Positions 22,299 to 27,759 of a stretch of DNA of 27,759 bases are shown here, piece after piece (position 1 is the first letter of the stretch; each line of letters starts with the position of its first letter). The DNA is from a virus. The DNA lies in IMG/VR virus record IMGVR_UViG_3300046474_000252, positions 1 to 27,759 of that record; one strand, given 5' to 3'. The position numbers and the translations under genes are program-made. The notes beneath the pieces were generated by a model. It made no database searches and was not told the DNA's origin. It saw nothing but the letters and a program-made list of their open reading frames with translations.

Positions 22299-23190
22299 CA
22301 CGCATTCTGTAAACGACAACTTCATTTTCCTCATCGATATCAATTTGATCTCCAGGCACCAACGCCGGTATGTGTAAATGAGCGGGACAGGCTTCCTTCT
22401 GCTCGTCGAAGGAAATGGGCTTGGCGAACCGACTGCAAGACCAATGACCGTCGCCTCCCATTTCAGGCGTGCTGAACAAGCACGATCGGCACGTCACGCG
22501 CGGCCAGGCGTCCTCTTTGCACGCGGCCTTATGCTTGCAGAACATGCAGCCAAAGAAGTCTGGCTTTTCTGAAATGCGCGACGGCGGCTCTGGCGAATTG
22601 ATAATCCGATCGAGACGTGCCAGCAGGCGCAAAGTGAAATCGGCATCGTATTCGATCCGCTCGGCATAGAGCGTGTCATCGTCTTTCGAGGCGACAAGAT
22701 ACAGGCAGCGCGTCAGGCCGAAAGCGTGCATACCAAGCTGGCACTGGCCGTAATGTAGCGGCTTCGCGACCTTGCATCCGTCCTTAATAATCAGCTTCAT
22801 GCCTTTGGCATTGCTACTTTTAAACTCTAGCAAGTGCTCGGTCTTCGGTGCCTCCGGAACGCCCATAGCCTTGCCGTCGCACTTGCCGCGGACATGCGAT
22901 CCGACAAGCCGAATGCGATCTTGCTGGCCGTAGACATCAACGCCGATGCGCTCCAGGTCGGCTACGAGGCGGTCTTCCTCGATATTGCCGGTTTCGAAGA
23001 GGCGCAGCTGGCGGCCGCTGAATTTCTCCAGCGGCGTCGCCCAACGGAATGCGTACCAGAGCGCGCGATCGCACTCCGCATTGGCCTCGCCTACGGATAT
23101 GCCGAGGCTATCCCAGCTTTCGTTTTTGGCTTCATATGCGGCGTAGATGGCCGAGACTGTGGATGCCTGCGGCTTCGGGATGGGCGCCAT
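22258..23190 (-). CDS. PD-(D/E)XK nuclease, Cas4/AddB-like with Fe-S cysteines
   Basis: This 310-residue protein carries the PD-(D/E)XK core KCDGKAMG (Asp105), EHLLEFKSS (Glu122, Lys124) and HYGQCQLGM (Gln149 or Gln151). Cysteines are placed as in Cas4 and AddB iron-sulfur nucleases: a lone Cys40 (AECDRALW) and a C-terminal CMFCKHKAAC (Cys215, Cys218, Cys224). A further Cys-rich region follows (CRSC...SCSR...CPAH). It is probably the phage exonuclease that resects DNA ends for recombination with the DUF669 and Sak4-like proteins. The TAATG overlap fixes the start. Confidence 0.85.
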   Translation of the reverse strand: MAPIPKPQASTVSAIYAAYEAKNESWDSLGISVGEANAECDRALWYAFRWATPLEKFSGRQLRLFETGNIEEDRLVADLERIGVDVYGQQDRIRLVGSHVRGKCDGKAMGVPEAPKTEHLLEFKSSNAKGMKLIIKDGCKVAKPLHYGQCQLGMHAFGLTRCLYLVASKDDDTLYAERIEYDADFTLRLLARLDRIINSPEPPSRISEKPDFFGCMFCKHKAACKEDAWPRVTCRSCLFSTPEMGGDGHWSCSRFAKPISFDEQKEACPAHLHIPALVPGDQIDIDEENEVVVYRMRDGTIWRDGDSRCE

Positions 23191-23585
23191 TACTGCTTCT
23201 CCCCGAAATGCTTCATCACAGCCCGCAGAGCATCGCCCGTCGTGGTCACTGCCAGGTTGGTGACGCCGACGAAGAAGTCACAATCCTTCGCTGCCTCACG
23301 GGCCTTGATAGGCGCGTGGTTTGAGAAGCGCACCTTGTACGCCTTGCCGCCCTTCCGCAGCGTGACGTACTTTGAAACGGTATGCTTTGCCTCGTAGAGC
23401 CGCACGTCGAAGTCGCGCCGAAGCGCGATCTCGCAGAACTCGATCCACTTTGGCTTGTGAAATCCCAGTGAAATGGCGCGCGCCGTCCGCAGCGCAAGAT
23501 ACGGCAGGGTCAGCGTCAGGTTCTTAGCCTTCGCTGCCTTCGGCGGGATTCGCACGGGCGCCGGAATGTTAGGAAGTGGCGCCAT
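23190..23585 (-). CDS. conserved phage protein, function unknown
   Basis: From ATG 23585 the protein has 131 residues. The start is Pro/Lys-rich (MAPLPNIPAPVRIPPKAAKA). A mixed alpha/beta region includes WIEFCEIALRRDFDVRLYEA, YVTLRKGGKAYKVRFSNHAP and DCDFFVGVTNLAVTTTGDAL. The basic strand-rich middle could suit a DNA-binding role, but no family is recognised. Both ends overlap neighbours by one base (TAATG), so it is produced with the clamp and the Cas4-like nuclease. Longer upstream starts lie inside the previous gene and lack a ribosome-binding site. Confidence 0.78.
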   Translation of the reverse strand: MAPLPNIPAPVRIPPKAAKAKNLTLTLPYLALRTARAISLGFHKPKWIEFCEIALRRDFDVRLYEAKHTVSKYVTLRKGGKAYKVRFSNHAPIKAREAAKDCDFFVGVTNLAVTTTGDALRAVMKHFGEKQ

Positions 23586-23869
23586 TACGACGCCACCCCC
23601 GAGAACAGCGGAGACGTTGCCAGAGCAGACTTGTGACCCCTTTCGTCGGTCTTGAGGACGTAAGTCGTCCACAATTCGCGGCCGTTGCGCGTTACAGGGT
23701 GCATCTGCTGGATGTGGAAATCCACATCGTCGACGCTGTCGGCGTCGATTTCGAAATCATCCCGGTTAACTTCGGCCTCGATAGAGGCCTCTGCGGCCTC
23801 CATCGTTTCTGCTTCGATCGTCCTGCTGGCGCGACCCTGAAAGGTATATTCGACCATGAACTTAGCCAT
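23585..23869 (-). CDS. small acidic phage protein, function unknown
   Basis: This 94-residue protein opens MAKFMVEYTFQGRASRTIEA and continues with an acidic stretch (EVNRDDFEIDADSVDDVDFH), ending in WTTYVLKTDERGHKS. The beta strand with alternating charges and the acidic middle resemble small phage proteins near replication genes, but no function is known. The ATG lies just after the clamp's stop (two bases apart), and its TAA overlaps the next start. An upstream GTG would overlap the clamp stop and is less likely. Confidence 0.75.
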   Translation of the reverse strand: MAKFMVEYTFQGRASRTIEAETMEAAEASIEAEVNRDDFEIDADSVDDVDFHIQQMHPVTRNGRELWTTYVLKTDERGHKSALATSPLFSGVAS

Positions 23870-23871
23870 CG

Positions 23872-24936
23872 TCACACCCGCATAGGCATGAGAACGGCAA
23901 GCAACTCTGGCGCTTTCTCAGACGTAAATACGGCCGGCGATCCACTGTCATTCAGGGCCAGATGGATATCACCTACAGGAAAAATGCCGACTAGCTCGGT
24001 AAGGTATGAAGCGTTGAACCCGATCTCGATTGGCTCGTCATCGTACCCGACATTGATTTCATCGGTCGCGCTTCCGTTATCCAGCGTGCTGACTGACAGC
24101 GTCGCCTCACCATCAGCGAAAGACAGCTTCACCGCACGGCCGCGCTCACCTGAGACAACAGAGACACGTCCGGCAGCCTGGCGCATATCTTCGCTTCCGA
24201 AGACAATCTTCTTGTCGTTGCCGGTTGGGATGACGCGCTGGTAATCCGGAAAGGTGCCGTCCACGAGCTTGCTAACGAGCGTGAAATCACCTGACTGAAT
24301 GCGGATCTTCGCCTCCGAAACAGAGACATTGACTGTACCCTTTGGCACGAGGCCAACCGCCTTGCGCGGCACGATCACGCCTTTGAATGGGTCTTCGCCG
24401 GTGTATGCCACTTGATGGCGCGACAATCGGTGGCCGTCCGTAGCAACGGCGCGCAACTGGCCGTCTTGAACATGCATAAAGATGCCATTTAGGTAATAGC
24501 GCGTCTCTTCCGTCGACATCGCAAATGCCACTGGCGCGAACAGCGCGGCAAGATCAATCTCGAAGCTGGTCGTGTACTTGCCACCGTCGAGCGACGGGAA
24601 GTCGGCAGCCGGGAGCGTTGATAAGGTGAAGCGAGAGCGTCCGGACGTGACGAGCAACTGTCCGTTGTCCTCGGACAGCGACACGTCGCCGCCGGCTTTC
24701 TTGGCTATGTCCGAAAGCAACTTGGCGTCGACACAGACGGCACCTGGCTGTTCGACGGTAGCTGCGGCTGCGTCGGTGGCGACAATATCAAGGTCGGTGC
24801 CGGTCACTTGCAGGCGGTCGGTGGTGGCCGTGAGCAGCACGTTGCCGAGGATCGGGATTGTGTTGCGGCTTTCGACTACGCGCCCGACGTTGGTCAGGAC
24901 GCGCGCTAGGTCGGATTTGGGGATGGTGAGTTTCAT
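23872..24936 (-). CDS. dnaN: DNA polymerase III beta subunit (sliding clamp)
   Basis: This full-length clamp of 354 residues has three matching domains. Recognisable parts are MKLTIPKSDLARVLTNVGRVV, TIPILGNVLLTA, a second-domain RYYLNGIFMHVQDGQLRAVATDGHR split by the usual loop, and the C-terminal AVLMPMRV typical of bacterial DnaN. It should encircle DNA as a dimer and hold polymerase and repair enzymes. A clamp encoded by a phage lets it recruit host or own polymerase during replication. AGGAGA and a hairpin with ACCAA loop (24958-24982) precede the ATG. Close resemblance to bacterial clamps suggests capture from a host. Confidence 0.95.
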   Translation of the reverse strand: MKLTIPKSDLARVLTNVGRVVESRNTIPILGNVLLTATTDRLQVTGTDLDIVATDAAAATVEQPGAVCVDAKLLSDIAKKAGGDVSLSEDNGQLLVTSGRSRFTLSTLPAADFPSLDGGKYTTSFEIDLAALFAPVAFAMSTEETRYYLNGIFMHVQDGQLRAVATDGHRLSRHQVAYTGEDPFKGVIVPRKAVGLVPKGTVNVSVSEAKIRIQSGDFTLVSKLVDGTFPDYQRVIPTGNDKKIVFGSEDMRQAAGRVSVVSGERGRAVKLSFADGEATLSVSTLDNGSATDEINVGYDDEPIEIGFNASYLTELVGIFPVGDIHLALNDSGSPAVFTSEKAPELLAVLMPMRV

Positions 24937-24957
24937 GGTGTCTCCTCTTGGTGGGGT

Positions 24958-24982
24958 GCCGCACGGTTGGTTGCCGTGCGGC
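24958..24982 (-). promoter_or_regulatory. leader hairpin with ACCAA loop (H2), before dnaN
   Basis: GCCGCACGG and CCGTGCGGC form a perfect nine-base stem around the loop CAACCAA on the minus strand, between the lipoprotein stop and the dnaN ribosome-binding site. Its stem is the arm-swapped counterpart of the hairpin at 27650-27674, so pairing is kept while the sequence changes. Confidence 0.68.
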
Positions 24983-24991
24983 TGGCTGGGG

Positions 24992-25375
24992 CTACTTCAG
25001 ATCGAAATCGGGGATGATCGTTGAAGGCTTGAAAATGACCTTGTAATGGTAGGTGCTGACGCCCGCCGCATCGATTTGTTCTGCGAAGTACGTGACGTTG
25101 TCAGAGATGCCGAGGAAGTGTTTCTTGAACTGGTTTGGTCCTGTCTTGCAGGTGACCGTCACTTCCTTCGGCCCGTCGTTGTTTCCTAGCGAGCAAAGCC
25201 CCTCGATCGTGAGGATATAGTCACCGCTGATGCCGTTGTAGAAAACGATGCGGCGGTTGATCTGGAACATGTCGGCGGCCTGCGACAGGTTGCGCGAGGC
25301 AACATTGGCGTCGCTGTCGCATCCGACCAATAAGGCGGTCGCGGCAATCATCGCGGCGAAAAAAATACGCTTCAT
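24992..25375 (-). CDS. phage lipoprotein
   Basis: From ATG 25375 the protein has 127 residues. It starts with a lipoprotein signal (MKRIFFAAMIAATALLVGC) with lipobox LVGC, so the mature protein is anchored by Cys19 with Asp at +2. The rest is beta-rich (RRIVFYNGISGDYILTIEG, then KEVTVTCKTGPN), with two further Cys. It resembles what phage annotators call beta-sandwich lipoproteins, suspected of superinfection exclusion; this is from memory. GAGGAGA and a hairpin with ACCAA loop lie upstream. A longer start 17 codons upstream would ruin the signal peptide. Confidence 0.85.
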   Translation of the reverse strand: MKRIFFAAMIAATALLVGCDSDANVASRNLSQAADMFQINRRIVFYNGISGDYILTIEGLCSLGNNDGPKEVTVTCKTGPNQFKKHFLGISDNVTYFAEQIDAAGVSTYHYKVIFKPSTIIPDFDLK

Positions 25376-25399
25376 AATTAGTCTCCTCTTGTGGTAATT

Positions 25400-25424
25400 G
25401 GCGGGCCGTTGGTGACGACCCGCC
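25400..25424 (-). promoter_or_regulatory. leader hairpin with ACCAA loop (H3), before the lipoprotein gene
   Basis: On the minus strand GGCGGGTCG pairs with CGGCCCGCC (nine pairs including one U-G) around the loop TCACCAA. The pairing is complete only in the transcribed RNA, since the other strand would have a C-A mismatch. It lies between the DUF669 gene stop and the lipoprotein ribosome-binding site. Confidence 0.62.
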
Positions 25425-25451
25425 ACGTTATGCTGTCACGCTACGGCGCTG

Positions 25452-26027
25452 TTACTTCTTCGCACCCCACGGCCTTGACCCGGCAGGCTTCGCTGCTGCG
25501 GCCTGCTGCTGGCCAGCCGGAGCTCGGGACGCAGGACGGTTGTCGTTCGCGGCGGCCGGTTTGGTGGGTTGAACTGCGTCGATTTCAGGATCGGGCAGGT
25601 CGATGGCGTTACCCTGATCGTCAGTCGGGAAGAAGTACTTCTTGATTTCGGCGCGGGCAGCGTACCCGTTCTGCGCCTTGCCGAGCCCAACCTTTGCGGC
25701 GAACGAATGAAAGTGCAATTCTTCGCTGTCATCCACGCTGTCGACGCCGATGGCACGGCATAGCGATGCAAATTGCTTCTGTCCGATTTCTTGCGCCGTC
25801 GGATTTGCGTTTTCGAGATTGTAGGTGGTGAAGAGCTTGCGACCCTTGTATTGCTCAGGCCCGATCACGACCATCGTGGTTTTCAGGATAGTGCCGTTGC
25901 CAGCCTTCGTCGGGCCGACGTCAGATGCTTCGATTTCGAGCGAGTACGTGCCATTCGGCAATTCCTCGTAGTCGCGCTGCTCAGTGTCGTGCTGCGTGGC
26001 GTCAAATCTTTGACCTAACTGTGCCAT
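25452..26027 (-). CDS. DUF669 single-stranded-DNA-binding-like protein
   Basis: This 191-residue protein matches DUF669: an N-terminal LPNGTYSLEIEASDVGPTK, IGPEQYKGRKLFTTYNLEN, and LCRAIGVDSVDDSEELHF, consistent with an OB-like fold. The tail after residue 150 is disordered, Pro/Ala-rich, holds AAANDNRPAS and ends SRPWGAKK. DUF669 proteins accompany Sak4-type ATPases in phage recombination modules, and here the Sak4-like gene lies directly upstream. It probably coats single-stranded DNA. AAGGAGA precedes the ATG, and a CCAACCACCACG leader lies before it. Confidence 0.87.
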   Translation of the reverse strand: MAQLGQRFDATQHDTEQRDYEELPNGTYSLEIEASDVGPTKAGNGTILKTTMVVIGPEQYKGRKLFTTYNLENANPTAQEIGQKQFASLCRAIGVDSVDDSEELHFHSFAAKVGLGKAQNGYAARAEIKKYFFPTDDQGNAIDLPDPEIDAVQPTKPAAANDNRPASRAPAGQQQAAAAKPAGSRPWGAKK

Positions 26028-26055
26028 TCGTAGTCTCCTTCTTCGTGGTGGTTGG

Positions 26056-26880
26056 TTAAGCTGCGTCTGCTTGGTCGGCAGACGAGTTGTCGTTTGCTGC
26101 TGACGGGAAGAACTTGGCCATCTCCTTATAGCCCTCGCCCTTCTTGTATTTGAGGCTGTCCGGCATACTGAACCGGTTCTTGGCTACGAAGCCGGCCTTC
26201 TCGTTGAGGTGAATATTGCGCTCGTTGCCGCCCTCTGCGTGTGTTACGGTCTTCTTGTTGCCGACGTCCGCCTTGACCAGAGAAACGCGATAGTTGACGA
26301 AGGCGACGACGTCCGCCTTTTCGCGCACCAAAGCGGCGGCTCGTTTATTCAATTTGATTTCGTACCGCGAATATGGGTCAGAAATCGGCGAGTTGAACTG
26401 CACGATGCCTGGGTGCGCAAGCTGGACGACCGTAATGCCAACGTCGGCAAGGTCGCTCAGCGCATCGAGGTATTCTCCCCACTCGACATCAGCCTCGCGG
26501 AAGCCGCGACCGAATCCGGCCGGGGAGCCTTGGCTATTGTCGTCGATGGAGACCGCTCCGATGCGGGCGCAAGTGCGAGCCCAGATGAGCGGCTCAATGC
26601 CGTCAAGTGAATCGACGATGAGCGTCTTGAAGTCGTGCTCAGTCGTCAGCAGTTCGCCAACCACGCCCCAAAGATCGTCCATAGACGTGATCGTGCCGGG
26701 AGTTGCCAGGTCGATATCGGCCGGCGCACGTTCGCCGGCGGTGGGCAGATACAGCGGAGACGGGAATTCGGCGGCAAGGGAAGTCTTGCCGACACCGTCA
26801 ACGCCATAGATAACGAGCAGCGGGGGTCTTTCCTGCGCCTGCTTTTTCGTTGATTTCAAACTTCCAAGCGAAATTGCCAT
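26056..26880 (-). CDS. Sak4-like/AAA recombination ATPase
   Basis: From ATG 26880 the protein has 274 residues. It has Walker A GVDGVGKTS (about 26-34), an acidic Walker B (LIVDSLDG, about 87-94) and a later VGITVVQLAHPGIVQF segment, as in phage RecA-like nucleotide-binding proteins of the Sak4/AAA_24 type. Such ATPases promote single-strand annealing with a phage SSB. The C-terminus ends FFPSAANDNSSADQADAA with the ANDN motif. GGAGGG precedes the ATG. The next gene, DUF669, is its likely partner; the Cas4-like nuclease further down would supply resected ends. Confidence 0.87.
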   Translation of the reverse strand: MAISLGSLKSTKKQAQERPPLLVIYGVDGVGKTSLAAEFPSPLYLPTAGERAPADIDLATPGTITSMDDLWGVVGELLTTEHDFKTLIVDSLDGIEPLIWARTCARIGAVSIDDNSQGSPAGFGRGFREADVEWGEYLDALSDLADVGITVVQLAHPGIVQFNSPISDPYSRYEIKLNKRAAALVREKADVVAFVNYRVSLVKADVGNKKTVTHAEGGNERNIHLNEKAGFVAKNRFSMPDSLKYKKGEGYKEMAKFFPSAANDNSSADQADAA

Positions 26881-26888
26881 TTTCCCTC

Positions 26889-27005
26889 CTAGTGAAAATA
26901 GAGAACGGCGGAAACCAAAGCCGCCGCGATGATTGCCGGCCACCAGCTATGCGGGTTGGGCGGCCACATGCCGGTGTCGGCCGGCGCGTCACGATCTGTA
27001 GTCAT
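26889..27005 (-). CDS. very small membrane protein
   Basis: This 38-residue product starts MTTDRDAPADTGMWPPNP and has one transmembrane segment, SWWPAIIAAALVSAVLYF, ending just before the stop. Its start overlaps the previous gene by 17 bases, and it ends only a few bases before the ribosome-binding site of the Sak4-like gene, so the spacing fits an operon gene. Small membrane proteins of this type occur in early phage operons, with roles such as exclusion or lysis timing. No family is recognised. Confidence 0.6.
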   Translation of the reverse strand: MTTDRDAPADTGMWPPNPHSWWPAIIAAALVSAVLYFH

Positions 27006-27252
27006 TGAGCCGATCCGCCAGTTTGCCGCCGTAGCGGACAGCGCCAACAACAACGGTGATGGCCAATGCGGCAAGAAATACCGGCGGGAAGTACATCATG
27101 ATGCCGACCACTACGGCTGCGCAGAGGCCGGCAATGCTGGCGCGCTTGAGCGTCGGTGCCTTGAAGCGCGTTGGCGTGATCGGGCGTACGGTGGCGTCGA
27201 TCGGCGTGTAATCTAGCGGCGTTCTGGTGAGCGGCGGGTCTTTCCAGTTCAT
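26989..27252 (-). CDS. small membrane protein, function unknown
   Basis: From ATG 27252 the protein has 87 residues. A soluble N-terminal half (MNWKDPPLTRTPLDYTPIDA onward) is followed by two adjacent hydrophobic segments (IAGLCAAVVVGIMMYF and VFLAALAITVVVGAV) and a basic C-terminus. A helical hairpin in the inner membrane is likely. The ATG overlaps the upstream TGA by four bases. With the 38-residue neighbour it forms a pair of small membrane proteins in the early region, possibly interfering with host envelope functions or other phages. Confidence 0.75.
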   Translation of the reverse strand: MNWKDPPLTRTPLDYTPIDATVRPITPTRFKAPTLKRASIAGLCAAVVVGIMMYFPPVFLAALAITVVVGAVRYGGKLADRLNDYRS

Positions 27253-27437
27253 GCTGCCTCCTTCATTTCTGTGGTGTCGTCGATGATGGTGTAGATGTCG
27301 ACGTGAGCCTGGCGCATCGCTTGTTCCAGCGCGTCGAATGCCTCGCGGTACTCGCCTGGATGATCCTCTTCGCTGGCCGCATCGAAGCGTTCCGCCGCAT
27401 CGACGAGGTATTGCGGGAGGTCGGGCGTGGGGGTCAT
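27249..27437 (-). CDS. small acidic protein, function unknown
   Basis: This 62-residue protein is helical and acidic (AAERFDAASEEDHPGEYREA, then LEQAMRQAHVDIYTII). It overlaps both neighbours by four bases (ATGA). No Cys, signal or membrane segment is present. It may act as a small inhibitor or adaptor like other early phage proteins, but nothing in the sequence decides this. Confidence 0.75.
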   Translation of the reverse strand: MTPTPDLPQYLVDAAERFDAASEEDHPGEYREAFDALEQAMRQAHVDIYTIIDDTTEMKEAA

Positions 27438-27637
27438 GCTGCTGCGGCCAGCAACAACTGGCCGGCAAAGATCCGCGCGTACTTGGCGTCCTGCCGCCTA
27501 CTGCTGAAGGGATATTCCTTGCCCTTCGGCTGGAACGGCACGTATCGGCTGGCCGGGTAACTATTGGCCTTGCGCTCGTTGGCGCGATCGACCTTGGCTC
27601 GGTATCGCGCATCGGCGCGGTCGGTCTGTCTGGACAT
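27434..27637 (-). CDS. small basic protein, function unknown
   Basis: This 67-residue protein is very basic and hydrophilic (MSRQTDRADARYRAKVDRAN, SRRQDAKYARIFAGQ), so it may bind nucleic acid. A strong AGGAGA lies a few bases before the ATG, behind the ACCAA-loop hairpin at 27650-27674. It is the first complete gene at the right side of the window and begins a coupled set of four tiny genes. Confidence 0.75.
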   Translation of the reverse strand: MSRQTDRADARYRAKVDRANERKANSYPASRYVPFQPKGKEYPFSSRRQDAKYARIFAGQLLLAAAA

Positions 27638-27649
27638 AAGTCTCCTCTC

Positions 27650-27674
27650 GCCGTGCGGTTGGTCGCCGCACGGC
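27650..27674 (-). promoter_or_regulatory. leader hairpin with ACCAA loop (H4)
   Basis: GCCGTGCGG and CCGCACGGC pair perfectly over nine bases around the loop CGACCAA on the minus strand. A CACCAACCACCACACCAG stretch lies upstream, and AGAGGAGA with the start of the 67-residue gene follows within 15 bases. The stem arms are exchanged relative to the hairpin before dnaN. Confidence 0.68.
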
Positions 27675-27704
27675 TTGCTGGTGTGGTGGTTGGTGGCGTT
27701 GGTT

Positions 27705-27759
27705 AGGCGGCGCGCATTACCCAGTCTTCGACCGCGGTTTTTGCCGTCGCCAGATGCAG
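27705..27759 (-). CDS. 3' end of an upstream gene (partial)
   Basis: A frame open from the window edge reads LHLATAKTAVEDWVMRAA before TAA at 27707-27705. It is in the same direction as all other genes, and a long leader (27638-27704) with a hairpin follows, so it is probably the true end of a protein-coding gene. Eighteen residues are too few to name the product. Confidence 0.55.

Noticed and set aside
2569-26107. Reading the ANDN copies as a repeated DNA site (recombination or packaging signal)
   Set aside because: Copies differ only at synonymous third positions, all are in the same frame, and no intergenic copy was found, which fits peptide-level selection.
1-27759. CRISPR array, insertion sequence or integrase
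   Set aside because: No regularly spaced direct repeats, transposase or tyrosine/serine recombinase motifs were seen on either strand.

Overview
The window is part of the genome of a tailed double-stranded DNA phage (or a prophage) of an alphaproteobacterial host, most likely a rhizobium or relative. All confident genes lie on the minus strand, closely packed and joined by ATGA, TAATG or TGATG stop/start overlaps. The packaging and head genes form an HK97-type cassette. The rhizobial assignment is an inference from the style of the small conserved phage proteins and GC-rich codon use. No integrase, repressor or tail genes are visible, so the lifestyle cannot be decided.

Transcription runs from high to low coordinates. 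Early genes (27759 to about 20555) encode several tiny proteins, a RecA/Sak4-like ATPase, a DUF669 single-strand-binding-like protein, a lipoprotein, a phage DnaN sliding clamp, a Cas4/AddB-like nuclease, an HNH endonuclease and a sigma-70-family factor. The replication and DNA-modification block (20555 to 10317) has an SF2 helicase, three DNA methyltransferases (MT-A70, N6/N4 and C5-cytosine), a prim-pol/helicase-like protein, DUF3223, DUF551 and VRR-NUC proteins. A small regulatory region (10315 to 8713) holds repeated promoters, a terminator, a secreted small protein and a candidate late-gene regulator. A tRNA-Thr(UGU) and a gene-poor stretch follow. The late block is HNH, packaging HNH, TerS, TerL, portal, protease, major capsid protein, two small head proteins and a head-tail connector.

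Five signals stand out. (1) The tetrapeptide Ala-Asn-Asp-Asn occurs 17 times in twelve otherwise unrelated proteins, mostly in tails or linkers; its codons vary only at third positions. (2) The C5-methyltransferase locus shows recognisable protein sequence in two overlapping frames, and the same two single-base shifts (near 14813 and 14767) interrupt both. (3) Four leader hairpins have different GC-rich stems but a shared seven-base loop ending ACCAA. (4) Three copies of TTGACAAATTTGTAA form promoters with a built-in palindrome. (5) An AT-rich stretch beside the primase gene holds direct and inverted CAATGA repeats.

As a working model, a phage sigma factor, a putative winged-helix protein and a putative HTH protein time expression. 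The clamp, helicase, prim-pol and recombination proteins replicate the genome next to host machinery. The three methyltransferases may protect it from restriction, and the HNH/TerS/TerL set packages it, probably at a cos site.
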